A DNA stretch of 64,000 nt, taken from positions 567,290 to 631,289 of the forward strand of contig NZ_JAQSCU010000010.1 of the NCBI RefSeq assembly GCF_029945535.1, given 5' to 3'. Shown one piece after another: positions 23,497 to 33,356 of this stretch (position 1 is its first letter; every line of letters begins with the position of its first letter). This DNA comes from Methylotenera sp. GTDB taxonomy: Bacteria > Pseudomonadota > Gammaproteobacteria > Burkholderiales > Methylophilaceae. The position numbers were made by a program, and so were the translations under genes. The notes below the pieces were generated by a model. It was given only the letters and a program-made list of their open reading frames with translations. It was not told the DNA's origin and did no database searches.

Positions 23497-26298
23497 ATGA
23501 TTAATAAAATATCCACAATATGGCGCTTCATTCTGCCCGTGCTAATTCTTTTAGCGGCAGCGCCATTTGTGTTGATTACACAACAGACTTCGCAGCAACT
23601 CGATAGTATTCAAGCTGACGCACATGAACAAGCTAAGACCTTGGTTCGTCTTATTGACGTCACGGATGAATTAGTCTCGGATAAAGCTGATTTATCCATG
23701 CGGCTTTTAAAAGAGCAAAGTCAAATTATGGGTGAGCCGTCTATAGACGGTCAGGTCAACTCGCAAGGTAAGGTTGTTCCTAACTTAATGTTTGGCAGTA
23801 CCTCTGTCACTAATCTTTTTAAACTGGTTGATGATTTATCTAGCTTAGCTGGCGGTACTGCGACTATTTTTGTAAAAGATGGTCATGATTTTGTACGAGT
23901 GTCCACCAATGTTTTAAAAACCAATATGTCTAGAGCAACAGGTACCGTATTAAACCCAAATACCAAGGCTTTTAATGCGCTTAGTCTAGGAAAGACATTT
24001 CATGGTGTTGTGGATATTCTGGATGAGCCTTATATCACGCGTTACGACCCTATGTATGACGCGAATGGCGCTGTGATAGGTGCTTATTACGTTGGCTATA
24101 AAGTCGATATGAAAGTGATTCGCGATGCGGTGCGCAATACGCGACAGCTTAAAAGCGGTTTTGCCATGGTACTTGATGGTAATAGTAAAATTCGATTTTA
24201 TTCAGCCCATGTGCCACTTGCCGAGGCGGAGCGCTTATTTTATGAACAACCTGAAAGTTGGAAATTTATCACAGAAGAAATCCCTAATTGGGGCTTCAAA
24301 GTGGTGGTTGCCTATCCATTAAGCGAAGCTCGTTCAATTGGCTTAGCACATTCGTGGTTCGTTATCATTACCGCTGTGGTAATGGGGGCAATACTTGTTG
24401 TGATTATTTTATGGCAGTTGCGACGTTTGATTGTTAATCCTATTGGCGGCGACCCGGCTTTGGCTATTGATGTCGTCAAGCGTATTGCAGATGGCGATCT
24501 TGAAAATGATGGTTTAGAAGCTAAGCCTAATACTCTAATGTCCAATGTGCTCAGTATGCGTCATAAATTACGCGAGAGTATGGCTGCCTTACGAGAAAAC
24601 TCTGAACGCATGGCGCTTTCTGCCAGTGTGTTTGAGCATGCGCACGACGGTATACTGATAACCGATGTTGACCTAAATATTTTAAAAGTTAACCCTGCGT
24701 TCTCTAGAATTACTGGCTATAGCCGCGAGGCTGTACTTGGCGCTCACCCAAAAAATATCGGCTTTGTGAATAATGACCCTCAGTTTTTTGAAAAAATACA
24801 GCAGGAGTCTGAATATGCTGGAGAGTGGAGGGGCGAAGCAAAAAACTTGAGCGATAAAGGTGAAAGTTATGACGCTTGGATAGATATTTTTGCTGTGCGC
24901 GATCATGCACAAACTATTACCAATTTTGTATGTTTGTTTTCTGACATTACCGAGAGTAAACAGGCCGCAGACGAAATTGAGCATTTAGCTTTTTATGACT
25001 CACTGACGCATCTAGCCAACCGACGCATGCTGATTGATAGATTAAAACGCGCGTTCTTTGCTAGTAAACGTAGTGGTAGAGACGGTGCTTTGCTATTTAT
25101 CGACCTTGACCACTTTAAAACGCTGAACGATACACTTGGTCATGATATAGGTGACTTACTATTGCAGCAGGTGGCTTTACGATTAACAGAATGTTTGCGC
25201 GGAGGTGATACGGTGGCAAGGGTTGCGCGCTTAGGAGGTGATGAGTTTGTCGTCATGCTTGAGGATTTAAGCAGCCATACAATAGAGGCTGCAGCGCAGG
25301 CTGAGGCAGTCGGTCAAAAGATTCTGGCTACGCTTAACCAACCCTATCAACTTGCTACACATGAATACCATAATACGGTCAGTATAGGCGTGGCGTTATT
25401 TGGCGATCATGTAGATGCACAAGATGACTTAGTCAAACATGCAGATATTGCCATGTACCAAGCCAAAAGAGCTGGTAGAAATACTATGCGATTCTTTGAT
25501 CCCTTGATGCAAGAAGCTATTAACACGCGAGCAGATTTAGAGCGTGAGTTGCGCAAAGCCATCGATAAACAGCAGTTTCAGCTGTATTACCAAATTCAGG
25601 TCGATCAGTTGAATAAACCGCTAGGCGCAGAAGCTTTAATCCGTTGGATACACCCCGAACGCGGCCTTATTCCGCCCCTTAATTTTATCTGTTTAGCAGA
25701 AGAGACTGGCTTGATTCTGCCTATAGGCGAGTGGGTGCTTGATACTGCCTGTGCTCAAATTAAAGCTTGGCAGATGAATGAACTGACTCATGACCTGACT
25801 ATCTCAATCAATGTCAGCGCCAAACAGTTTTACCAAAATAATTTTGTAGATCAGGTGCAGGCTGCTGTATATCGCCATGGCATTAACCCCAATTTACTCA
25901 AGCTTGAACTGACTGAGAGCATGTTGCTGGAAAACATTGAAGATACGATTGTTACCATGACCGCATTGAAAGAAATTGGCATCAGGTTTTCATTGGATGA
26001 TTTTGGCACGGGTTACTCGTCATTGCAGTACCTTAAACGGCTGCCACTTACACAGTTAAAAATAGACCAGTCATTCGTGCGAGACATTGTCTGTGATAGT
26101 AGTGACAAAGCGATTGTGCGGACGATTATTGCCATGGCGAAAAGTATGGAGCTGGAAGTGATTGCCGAAGGTGTTGAGACGAAAGATCAGCAAGATCTCC
26201 TTTTAAAAATACACTGTAAGCAATTTCAAGGGTACTTGTTTGGTAAGCCGATAAGCATAGATGAGTTTGACACAGCTTTAAAAACAAGTTTTCACTAG
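23497..26298 (+). CDS. Cache-PAS-GGDEF-EAL cyclic-di-GMP enzyme
   Basis: 933 residues. Domains: membrane segment (about 10-27), a large periplasmic Cache (Cache_3-Cache_2 type) sensor, second membrane segment (about 288-310), a HAMP-like linker, PAS (about 370-490), GGDEF and EAL. The cyclase motif is intact (LGGDEF, about residue 579), and so are the phosphodiesterase motifs EALIRW (about 711), ELTESMLLEN, DDFGTGYSS, KIDQSFV, AEGVET and QGYLFGKP. Both activities are therefore possible. An RGGD that looks like the inhibitory I-site lies three residues further from GGDEF than usual because VAR is duplicated (TVARVARLGGDEF). It is probably a single-gene transcript bounded by a REP-like element and a strong terminator. 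Confidence 0.94.
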   Translation: MINKISTIWRFILPVLILLAAAPFVLITQQTSQQLDSIQADAHEQAKTLVRLIDVTDELVSDKADLSMRLLKEQSQIMGEPSIDGQVNSQGKVVPNLMFGSTSVTNLFKLVDDLSSLAGGTATIFVKDGHDFVRVSTNVLKTNMSRATGTVLNPNTKAFNALSLGKTFHGVVDILDEPYITRYDPMYDANGAVIGAYYVGYKVDMKVIRDAVRNTRQLKSGFAMVLDGNSKIRFYSAHVPLAEAERLFYEQPESWKFITEEIPNWGFKVVVAYPLSEARSIGLAHSWFVIITAVVMGAILVVIILWQLRRLIVNPIGGDPALAIDVVKRIADGDLENDGLEAKPNTLMSNVLSMRHKLRESMAALRENSERMALSASVFEHAHDGILITDVDLNILKVNPAFSRITGYSREAVLGAHPKNIGFVNNDPQFFEKIQQESEYAGEWRGEAKNLSDKGESYDAWIDIFAVRDHAQTITNFVCLFSDITESKQAADEIEHLAFYDSLTHLANRRMLIDRLKRAFFASKRSGRDGALLFIDLDHFKTLNDTLGHDIGDLLLQQVALRLTECLRGGDTVARVARLGGDEFVVMLEDLSSHTIEAAAQAEAVGQKILATLNQPYQLATHEYHNTVSIGVALFGDHVDAQDDLVKHADIAMYQAKRAGRNTMRFFDPLMQEAINTRADLERELRKAIDKQQFQLYYQIQVDQLNKPLGAEALIRWIHPERGLIPPLNFICLAEETGLILPIGEWVLDTACAQIKAWQMNELTHDLTISINVSAKQFYQNNFVDQVQAAVYRHGINPNLLKLELTESMLLENIEDTIVTMTALKEIGIRFSLDDFGTGYSSLQYLKRLPLTQLKIDQSFVRDIVCDSSDKAIVRTIIAMAKSMELEVIAEGVETKDQQDLLLKIHCKQFQGYLFGKPISIDEFDTALKTSFH

Positions 26299-26331
26299 TT
26301 TAAACCTGTATTAATTGATAGTTTTTAATTT

Positions 26332-26375
26332 AAAAAATGGCTGAAGATATTTAATTATCTTCAGCCATTTTTTTG
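26332..26375 (+). terminator. Strong rho-independent terminator after the GGDEF-EAL gene
   Basis: ATGGCTGAAGATA (26337-26349), short AT loop, TATCTTCAGCCAT (26356-26368), then a run of seven T. It is preceded by an A-run as well, so it could work both ways. Confidence 0.94.
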
Positions 26376-26468
26376 TATTTTTAAGTCTGATTACTTTCAT
26401 GTTGCTCCAGCTTAGTTTTGCTACAATGTTGTATCTGCTTGCACCCAAAGTTATAGGACAATAAAAAA

Positions 26469-27941
26469 ATGTCAGAACCCTTATTAATTGCCAAAAACAG
26501 TGAAACTTCTAGTTTTGTATTGCCTAAAATGGCCAATCGACATGGTCTAATTGCTGGTGCAACAGGCACTGGTAAAACTGTTACATTACAAAGTTTAGCT
26601 GAGCAATTTTCAAACATAGGCGTGCCAGTGTTCATGGCAGATGTGAAGGGTGACTTAGCTGGGATGAGCCAAATGGGTGGCGGCAACCCCAAGGTGGAAG
26701 CTCGCGTTCAACAGCTTGCCTTAAATGAATTTAGTTATAAAAAATGCCCAGTGACATTTTGGGATGTATTCGGTGTAAAAGGACATCCAGTTCGCACTAC
26801 CATGGCCGAGATGGGACCGTTGTTATTAGCGCGTTTGCTAAGTTTAAATGAAGTGCAAAGCGGCGTTTTGAACTCTGTATTCAAGATAGCCGATGATAAA
26901 GGCTGGTTGCTACTGGATTTAAAAGATTTACGCGCAATGATGCAACACGCTGCAGAAAATGCGGCTGAATATCAAACTAATTACGGCAATATCTCAGCGG
27001 CTAGCGTAGGTGCAGTACAGCGTGCTTTGCTTGAGCTTGAAACACAGGGAGCAGATCAATTCTTTGGTGAGCCTGCGCTTAATTTAGATGACATCATGCA
27101 GACGGACTCGCAAGGTCGCGGTATCGTCAATATTTTAGCCAGTGATAAGTTGTTTAACTCACCGCGCATCTACGCAACATTGTTGTTGTGGCTCTTATCA
27201 GAATTATTTGAAAAAATGCCAGAAGCAGGTGATTTAGATAAACCAAAATTAGTATTTTTCTTTGATGAAGCGCATTTGTTGTTTAGCGATGCGCCAGACG
27301 CGTTATTGCAAAAGATTGAGCAAGTGGTACGTTTGATTCGCTCTAAAGGTGTGGGCGTTTATTTTGTTAGCCAAAATCCGCTCGATATTCCCGATATGGT
27401 GCTTGGCCAATTAGGTAACCGCGTGCAACATGCTTTGCGTGCCTTTACGCCGCGTGACCAGAAAGCCGTTAAATCTGCCGCGGATACTTTCAGAAGTAAC
27501 CCAAAAGTAGATGTGGCTACCGCCATTACTGAATTAGGTGTGGGTGAGGCCTTGGTTTCATTTTTAGATGAAAAAGGCATTCCTACACCAGTAGAGCGTA
27601 CCTTTATTTGCCCGCCAGGCAGCCGTATTGGGCCTATTTCAGATGCCGAGCGCACCAATGTTGTGAACACCTCAAATGTCGCAGGGTTTTATGAGAAGTC
27701 AGTAGACCGTGAATCTGCTTATGAAATACTCAAGGTAAGAACAGAACAAGCGGCGACTGAAGCTAAAGCTGATGAAGGATTTGATTGGGGCGGTATGTTC
27801 GGCGGTAGTAAAAAGACTGGAAGTCGTTCAGACGGTGTATTGGAAGCTGCAGCTAAAAGCGCAGCGCGTGCGATAGGCTCGCAACTAGGGCGTCAAATTG
27901 TTCGTGGTGTGTTAGGCAGTATTCTTGGCGGACGCAAATAA
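26469..27941 (+). CDS. HerA/DUF853-family ATPase
   Basis: 490 residues. It is a cytoplasmic AAA-like ATPase of the HerA-FtsK superfamily, DUF853 subgroup (E. coli YjgR-like). Walker A is GATGTGKT (residues 30-37), Walker B is [13 protein letters not shown], and an arginine-finger-like [19 protein letters not shown] follows. The C-terminus has a Gly-rich GGMFGG linker and a basic tail ([17 protein letters not shown]). HerA proteins translocate DNA with NurA nuclease in archaea; the bacterial DUF853 role is not established and no NurA gene is nearby. AGGA precedes the ATG. A REP-like element follows the stop. Confidence 0.85.
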   Translation: MSEPLLIAKNSETSSFVLPKMANRHGLIAGATGTGKTVTLQSLAEQFSNIGVPVFMADVKGDLAGMSQMGGGNPKVEARVQQLALNEFSYKKCPVTFWDVFGVKGHPVRTTMAEMGPLLLARLLSLNEVQSGVLNSVFKIADDKGWLLLDLKDLRAMMQHAAENAAEYQTNYGNISAASVGAVQRALLELETQGADQFFGEPALNLDDIMQTDSQGRGIVNILASDKLFNSPRIYATLLLWLLSELFEKMPEAGDLDKPKLVFFFDEAHLLFSDAPDALLQKIEQVVRLIRSKGVGVYFVSQNPLDIPDMVLGQLGNRVQHALRAFTPRDQKAVKSAADTFRSNPKVDVATAITELGVGEALVSFLDEKGIPTPVERTFICPPGSRIGPISDAERTNVVNTSNVAGFYEKSVDRESAYEILKVRTEQAATEAKADEGFDWGGMFGGSKKTGSRSDGVLEAAAKSAARAIGSQLGRQIVRGVLGSILGGRK

Positions 27942-28010
27942 TTGTAGGTCGGGTTTTAACCCGACAAAGCCGCTAATATTGCAATTGTCGGGTTAAAACC
28001 CGACCTACAG
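27942..28010. repeat. REP-like element 3 between the HerA-like gene and fhs
   Basis: Two 24-base arms (27943-27966 and 27986-28009) are perfect inverted repeats of each other, with a 19-base centre. Each arm is itself a hairpin: GTCGGGTT...AACCCGAC. The outer ends are TGTAGG and CCTACA. It is the most symmetric of the three elements in the window. Confidence 0.85.
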
Positions 28011-28026
28011 TCTAAGGACAACCTTT

Positions 28027-29712
28027 ATGAAGTCTGATATTGAAATCGCACAAGCAGCAACACTCAAGCCGATTTTACAAGTTTCATCAAAGCTCGATCT
28101 AAACCATGATGATTTAATTCCCTATGGACAACATATTGCAAAGCTTAGCGCGGCTTGCATTCAAAAGTTAGAAGCTCAAACTGATGGTCAATTAATTCTT
28201 GTTACAGCTATCAGCCCAACGCCAGCAGGTGAGGGTAAAACGACGACCACAATCGGGTTGGCTGATGCATTGAATCAAGTGCTTGCCAATAAAAATCAAC
28301 ACGCAATGGTGTGTATGCGTGAACCTTCGCTAGGCCCTGTGTTTGGCCTAAAAGGTGGCGCAACAGGCGGAGGTTATTCGCAAGTAGTCCCGATGGAAGA
28401 CATTAATTTGCATTTCACGGGTGATTTTCATGCCATCAGCAGTGCTAATAACTTACTTGCCGCGTTGATTGACAATCATATTTATCAAGGTAACGTGCTA
28501 GATATTAATCCTGCAAGCGTTACTTGGCGACGTTGCTTAGATATGAATGACCGTGCTTTGCGCGACATTACGCTAAATGGTCATAATAAAGACGGTTCAT
28601 CTTTAGAGCAGCAAACGGGCTTTGATATTACCGTAGCCAGTGAGGTGATGGCGATATTTTGCTTGGCGACTTCGTTAGATGATTTGCAAACGCGCCTAGG
28701 TAATATTCAAATTGGCTTAACTAGCGCGAATAAGCCGGTATTAGCCAGTGATTTGCAAGCCGAAGGCGCAATGACTGCATTGTTAAAAAATGCTTTTCAA
28801 CCAAATGTGGTGCAAACTTTAGAGCATACCGCTGCCTTAGTGCACGGCGGGCCATTTGCTAACATTGCGCATGGTTGCAACTCAGTAGTTGCGACAAAAG
28901 CCGCATTGAAGTTGGCTGATTTTGTGGTGACTGAAGCGGGTTTTGGTGCCGACTTAGGTGCAGAGAAGTTCATTGATATTAAATGCAGAAAATCAGGCTT
29001 GCAACCAGCCGCTGTGGTATTGGTGGCAACAGTACGTGCGCTTAAATATCATGGCGGTGCCGATGTTGCATCGTTAAATCAAGAAAATCTGACCGCCTTA
29101 AAAAATGGCATGGCAAACTTAAAAAAGCATATAGAAAATCTTCAGCAGCATTTTGGTTTAAAAGTTGTCGTGGCTATCAATCATTTTCTAAGTGATAGCG
29201 ATGCTGAAATTGTATTGTTACAAAATGAAACTGCCAATTTTGGCGTTAAAGCCATGGTGTGTAAGCATTGGGCGAGTGGCGGTGCAGGCGCTGTAGACTT
29301 GGCACATGAAGTCATCAGCATGACTGAGCAACCTCAAAATAACTTTAAATTGCTTCACCCAGATGAAATGCCCCTTCTAAAAAAAATCGAGACCATAGCA
29401 CAGAAAATATATGGTGCGAGCCATGTTGAGTTATCTGTAGAAGCACAGCTAGCACTTGTTGAATTAGAAAGAAATTATAGTCATTACCCTGTATGTATTG
29501 CAAAAACACAGTACTCATTTTCATCTGATCCAACACTGCGCGGTGCCCCAACGGCACATGTGTTAAAAGTACGTCAATTAAGGCTATCTCGTGGTGCTGA
29601 GTTCATTGTGGCCATCTGTGGCGACATCATGACCATGCCTGGCCTACCAAAACAGCCAGCAAGTGAGCGTATTGGCGTGAATCAGGCAGGTAGTATTGTT
29701 GGCTTAAATTAG
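28027..29712 (+). CDS. fhs: Formate-tetrahydrofolate ligase
   Basis: 561 residues, the normal length. It joins formate to tetrahydrofolate with ATP, giving 10-formyl-THF for C1 assimilation, purines and formyl-methionine. The P-loop region [14 protein letters not shown] (about residues 65-78) and [35 protein letters not shown] are family signatures, and the C-terminal [18 protein letters not shown] is intact. In a methylotroph it links formate from methanol oxidation to biosynthesis. AAGGAC provides the ribosome binding site. The YigZ-type gene starts 12 bases after its stop, so the two are probably co-transcribed. Confidence 0.97.
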   Translation: MKSDIEIAQAATLKPILQVSSKLDLNHDDLIPYGQHIAKLSAACIQKLEAQTDGQLILVTAISPTPAGEGKTTTTIGLADALNQVLANKNQHAMVCMREPSLGPVFGLKGGATGGGYSQVVPMEDINLHFTGDFHAISSANNLLAALIDNHIYQGNVLDINPASVTWRRCLDMNDRALRDITLNGHNKDGSSLEQQTGFDITVASEVMAIFCLATSLDDLQTRLGNIQIGLTSANKPVLASDLQAEGAMTALLKNAFQPNVVQTLEHTAALVHGGPFANIAHGCNSVVATKAALKLADFVVTEAGFGADLGAEKFIDIKCRKSGLQPAAVVLVATVRALKYHGGADVASLNQENLTALKNGMANLKKHIENLQQHFGLKVVVAINHFLSDSDAEIVLLQNETANFGVKAMVCKHWASGGAGAVDLAHEVISMTEQPQNNFKLLHPDEMPLLKKIETIAQKIYGASHVELSVEAQLALVELERNYSHYPVCIAKTQYSFSSDPTLRGAPTAHVLKVRQLRLSRGAEFIVAICGDIMTMPGLPKQPASERIGVNQAGSIVGLN

Positions 29713-29724
29713 TTAGAAGGTACA

Positions 29725-30297
29725 TTGTTAGTTCTTACACAAGCAGGTTTCGCTGAGCAAACCATTAATAAATCCCGTTTTATCGCAATGGCGCTAACTT
29801 GCGCGGATGAGCGTGAAGTCGGGCAGGCGCTACGTGCGTTTGCAGCACAGCATCAAAGTGCGCATCATTTGGCTTATGGATTCAGACTCAAAACAGAGCA
29901 GGGCATCGTCCCGAGATTTTCAGATGCCGGTGAACCTTCAGGTACCGCAGGTATGCCTGTGTTGAAGTTGATTGAGGGGCGAGATTTAATTAACGTATGT
30001 GTTGCAGTAATTCGCTACTATGGTGGCATCAACTTAGGTACTGGCGGGCTCGCACGTGCTTATGGAGGCACTGCTAAGTTGGCTTTAGATGCCGCTAAAA
30101 CCAGCGATTTTGTTGAAATGAAATCTTACGCATTAACGATTACTTACAAGCAAATGGACTTAATGACGAATGCTTTGCAAAAGTGTAACGGCAGCATCGT
30201 GAGCAAGGCTTTTAACGATCAAATTGAGTTGGTGGTTTTATTACCAGTGGCCGAATCGGCTAACTTTCTAAATCGTTTTAAGCCGCATGGTGGGTAA
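29725..30297 (+). CDS. YigZ/IMPACT family protein
   Basis: 190 residues. The start is the TTG at 29725, with AGAAGG 5 bases upstream; the next ATG is at residue 22 and would remove the conserved NKSRFIA. Signatures of the UPF0029/IMPACT domain are visible: HHLAYGFRL, RFSDAGEPSGTAGMPVLKLIEGRDL and VAVIRYYGGINLGTGGLARAYGG. A C-terminal DUF1949 ferredoxin-like domain follows. In eukaryotes IMPACT affects translation control; the bacterial role is unclear. It follows fhs closely. The stop codon lies inside an 18-bp palindrome (30294-30311). Confidence 0.9.
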   Translation: MLVLTQAGFAEQTINKSRFIAMALTCADEREVGQALRAFAAQHQSAHHLAYGFRLKTEQGIVPRFSDAGEPSGTAGMPVLKLIEGRDLINVCVAVIRYYGGINLGTGGLARAYGGTAKLALDAAKTSDFVEMKSYALTITYKQMDLMTNALQKCNGSIVSKAFNDQIELVVLLPVAESANFLNRFKPHGG

Positions 30298-30311
30298 AAG
30301 TTAACTTTTAC
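30294..30311. repeat. Perfect 18-bp palindrome at the end of the YigZ-type gene
   Basis: GTAAAAGTTAACTTTTAC, overlapping the stop codon. There is no loop and no T-run, so it is not a normal terminator; it may be a chance AT-rich dyad or a protein site. Confidence 0.5.
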
Positions 30312-30373
30312 AGATTTAGCACGTAGGCGATGTGTGTTATTGTTAATCTAAACGTTAAAGGAAAGTACGCTGC

Positions 30374-31408
30374 ATGACTAAAATTTCACAACTATTACCA
30401 GTATCAGTATGCGAAAAAGCTGCTTGGCTGATTGCCGCATGTGCTTTAATTTTTGTACTTAAATTTAGTTTACTACCTGCTTTGCTTTCTGGCTTATTAG
30501 TGTATGAGTTGGTGCATATTATTACGCCTCTTATTGCACGTAAGTTTCCAACAAAGAAACCTAGCAATCGCTCTAAACTTTGGGCCGTAGGGATTTTAGT
30601 CGTGATTGTTGTCAGTCTGCTCGCCCTTGTAGGTGCTGGTTTAGTGGCGTTTTTTAGGTCAGATGCTGGCAGCCTGACGGTGTTGCTCGCTAAAATGGCG
30701 CAGATTATTGAAGATTCACGCAAGATACTGCCTAGTTGGATAGTCGAACATTTGCCAGCGGACGCGATAGCATTTAAAGAGCAAGCCGCGGCGTGGTTGC
30801 GCACCCATGCTGATGAATTACAAGGCGTTGGAAAAGAGGCTGGGCGTATCACCGCACATGTCATCATTGGTATGATTATCGGCGGCATTCTAGCCGTGCG
30901 CGAGGCGGTAGCAATGGATAACTTTAAACCATTCGCTCGTGCCTTAGCAGGACGCGGTGAGTTGTTTAGCGATGCATTTAGACGTGTGGTATTCGCACAG
31001 TTGCGTATAGCAGCTATTAACACCACATTTACAGCAATTTATTTAGCGGTAGTGCTGCCGTTGATGGGCATACACCTGCCATTAGTGAAAACGATGATTG
31101 CCATTACGTTCGTGATTGGTTTGATTCCGGTGATAGGTAATTTAATCTCTAACACTATGATTGTAGTCGTGAGTTTAAGCCACACACTGGGCGTTGCTAT
31201 TGCATCTTTAGCTTATTTAGTGATTATTCATAAGTTTGAGTATTTTTTAAATGCGCGCATCGTTGGTAGTCAAATTCGCGCGAATGCATGGGAGTTGTTG
31301 ATTGCAATGTTATGTATGGAAGCCGCATTTGGTCTAGCAGGCATAGTCGCAGCGCCTATTTACTATGCCTACATTAAGTCTGAGCTACGCGCTAGAAACT
31401 TGGTTTAA
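30374..31408 (+). CDS. AI-2E/PerM family membrane protein
   Basis: 344 residues with about seven to eight hydrophobic segments. The pattern fits the AI-2E (PerM/YdiK) family: paired N-terminal helices, a soluble loop with amphipathic helices (about 100-165), then FRRVVFAQLRIAAINTTFTAIYL and IGLIPVIGNLISN. Members include putative AI-2 exporters and sodium/proton antiporters, so the substrate is open. The ATG follows an AAAGGAAAG purine run. It is convergent with the MscS-related gene, with only 19 bases between the stops. Confidence 0.86.
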   Translation: MTKISQLLPVSVCEKAAWLIAACALIFVLKFSLLPALLSGLLVYELVHIITPLIARKFPTKKPSNRSKLWAVGILVVIVVSLLALVGAGLVAFFRSDAGSLTVLLAKMAQIIEDSRKILPSWIVEHLPADAIAFKEQAAAWLRTHADELQGVGKEAGRITAHVIIGMIIGGILAVREAVAMDNFKPFARALAGRGELFSDAFRRVVFAQLRIAAINTTFTAIYLAVVLPLMGIHLPLVKTMIAITFVIGLIPVIGNLISNTMIVVVSLSHTLGVAIASLAYLVIIHKFEYFLNARIVGSQIRANAWELLIAMLCMEAAFGLAGIVAAPIYYAYIKSELRARNLV

Positions 31409-31427
31409 GTAAAGGCTAGTTTCAAAT

Positions 31428-32093
31428 TTAACGTTTTTGCCTATCGTTGATGATTTTAGCTGCCCACTCTCTGCCACCAAGGCCAAATGCAATTGCTAGC
31501 GCTAAAAATACTGCGCCAAACATAATGACAAATAACGCAGTAATCAGTTGAGTACCAATATCCAATTGCTCAAGCGCCACAAAAATTGCAAATATTTGCA
31601 CTAAATATTCTGCAGAAGTGCTAATCGCTAGCGCACCATCAAACTTAATACTATGCAGCCAAGCAAAAACCAGACGGTTGATAAAGCGGCTCAATAAGGT
31701 ACCAAATATCAACACAACAATCGCCACGATTATTTTTGGTAAGTAATTAGCCAGTTGATTGAGCATGATGGCGACCTCTGTCATACCTAAGGCATTGGCG
31801 CCAGTAATCACGAACAGCAAAATCACCAGCCAGTAAACGACTTGGCTAACAATGCCGCTCAATGAAACGTCAAAATCATCATTCTTTAAAAAGGCTTCTA
31901 AACCAGATTTGCCAGCATATTGATCAAATTTCACCAGCTTCAAAATTCGTTTTACAGCTAAGCGCCCCACTTTAGCCACTAACCAGCCACAAAATAAAAT
32001 GACAATCACAGCTAGAAGCTTTGGGAAGAACATGGCCACTTGTTGCCAGAATTGATTGAGGGAAAAAAGAAAAGTATCAATTTGATGTTGCAT
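31428..32093 (-). CDS. MscS-related small membrane protein (TM-helix repeat family)
   Basis: 221 residues with four to five membrane segments. It contains the conserved TM-helix repeat found in small mechanosensitive-channel-like proteins (LPKLLAVIVILFCGWLVAKVGRLAVKRIL and LPKIIVAIVVLIFGTLLSRFINRLV), arranged as two homologous halves. A pore-lining-like AIAFGLGGREWAAKII ends the protein. It lacks the cytoplasmic beta domain of full MscS, so a channel function is likely but not certain. A GAGCAC stretch precedes the ATG. It lies 282 bases downstream of the M48 gene on the same strand. Confidence 0.75.
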   Translation of the reverse strand: MQHQIDTFLFSLNQFWQQVAMFFPKLLAVIVILFCGWLVAKVGRLAVKRILKLVKFDQYAGKSGLEAFLKNDDFDVSLSGIVSQVVYWLVILLFVITGANALGMTEVAIMLNQLANYLPKIIVAIVVLIFGTLLSRFINRLVFAWLHSIKFDGALAISTSAEYLVQIFAIFVALEQLDIGTQLITALFVIMFGAVFLALAIAFGLGGREWAAKIINDRQKR

Positions 32094-32286
32094 ATAGTGC
32101 TCCTCGATAGATTTTTTAGTTGAATCTATTGCGCTGAAAAGGGTGTTGCCCCAATAACGACTAATTCCATAAAAGTTAAATTTATGTTTTAGTTCGAAGA
32201 ATAATAACGTTGCGAACTGATTATCGCTTAATTGATGATGTGCCGCAATGGTTGGATTAATTTGCTGTTTAAGCGAGGTTATTCAC

Positions 32287-32329
32287 ATCTATTCAGTCAC
32301 CAATTATTAGGGTTGATGGCTGAATAGAT
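32287..32329. repeat. Inverted repeat downstream of the M48 gene
   Basis: ATCTATTCAG (32287-32296) and CTGAATAGAT (32320-32329) pair perfectly across 23 bases. It lies after the end of the CHASE2-SH3-M48 operon (minus strand), where it might act as a weak terminator or stabilise the message; no T-run follows. The rest of this 282-bp gap holds nothing clear. Confidence 0.4.
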
Positions 32330-32375
32330 AGGATAAATTGAGGTGTTAAAATATGTGAAGCAGAGTTCCAATTAA

Positions 32376-33356
32376 CTAGTTCTTAAGTTTATAAAACCTA
32401 TTTTCCAGCGTTTTCCCATTGGTAATATTATCAAGCTTGTTGCCAACAGCATCTCCCAATGAAGCCAACCTTTCATCAGGCAGAGGGTGAGTTTTAAATA
32501 ATAAAGCGACGCTATTGTCATTTGGATTTGCCTGCCCTAGTATTTGCAACACATCGGTTAAGCCAAATGGCTCGTATCCCGCGCGCGTCGCATAGCTTAA
32601 GCCTAGTCTGTCGGCTTCAAACTCCGCATTTTTATCTAAACTTCTCGCACTAATTTCAGCGCCGCTGCCGATTGCTTTGCTTATGATTTTGTTATCTTTA
32701 GCTAGTTTTTTGCTGAGGAAGCTAGCACCCATATTAAGTAGCTGTTGTTTTTGCAAAACCTTGAGTTGATGTTTTGCGACTACGTGACCAATTTCATGGC
32801 CAAGCACACCTGCTAACTGCGCCTCGTTGCTCATTTTTCGGTACAACCCTTTAGTCACCATCACATAACCACCAGGCGCTGAAAATGCATTTAAATCGTC
32901 ACTTTCAATGACGCCGAAGTGCCAAGGCAAATCAGGTCTTTCTGATTGTGAAGCGACCCAGCGACCTACAGAGTTGACGTATTTCTGTAAAGCTTCATCT
33001 TTTACTAATGGCGCCGCACCTAGTAAATTACCTGTAATTTCACGACCTAACGCAATCTCTTCGGCTTTACTTGGACTTTTCCAGTTGATGGTTGGTTGAG
33101 CTTTTTCAGTAGAGTCTGCCGCTACGGTGCTGGTCGTATTGTTTGGCACAGTTGTTGTTGTTTGATTGTCCGTGGTGGGTGTTTGCTGTGATTCAGTTTG
33201 TCCCGTTTGTTGTTCAATTTGTTTTTTTACCGCATCTTTTAAAGCGTCATTTAAATCAAATGCCTCGCTATTCATACTCATGCCAGCAAGTATGCTTGCA
33301 ACTAGCGTTGGAATGAGTATGTTTTTTCTTAGATTTATTGTGCGCGTTAGACTCAT
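32376..33356 (-). CDS. Periplasmic M48 family metalloprotease
   Basis: 326 residues. An N-terminal signal peptide (basic residues then ILIPTLVASILAGMSMNSEAF) is followed by a Gln/Thr-rich linker (about 45-90). The peptidase domain has GHEIGHVVAKHQ (HExxH) and the third-ligand glutamate in NAEFEADRLGLSYATRAGYEP, as in BepA/LoiP-type outer-membrane quality-control proteases. It lacks the BepA TPR domain. Its ATG overlaps the SH3 gene stop by four bases, so the two are translationally coupled. With the SH3 and CHASE2 proteins it makes a three-gene envelope unit. Confidence 0.9.
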   Translation of the reverse strand: MSLTRTINLRKNILIPTLVASILAGMSMNSEAFDLNDALKDAVKKQIEQQTGQTESQQTPTTDNQTTTTVPNNTTSTVAADSTEKAQPTINWKSPSKAEEIALGREITGNLLGAAPLVKDEALQKYVNSVGRWVASQSERPDLPWHFGVIESDDLNAFSAPGGYVMVTKGLYRKMSNEAQLAGVLGHEIGHVVAKHQLKVLQKQQLLNMGASFLSKKLAKDNKIISKAIGSGAEISARSLDKNAEFEADRLGLSYATRAGYEPFGLTDVLQILGQANPNDNSVALLFKTHPLPDERLASLGDAVGNKLDNITNGKTLENRFYKLKN

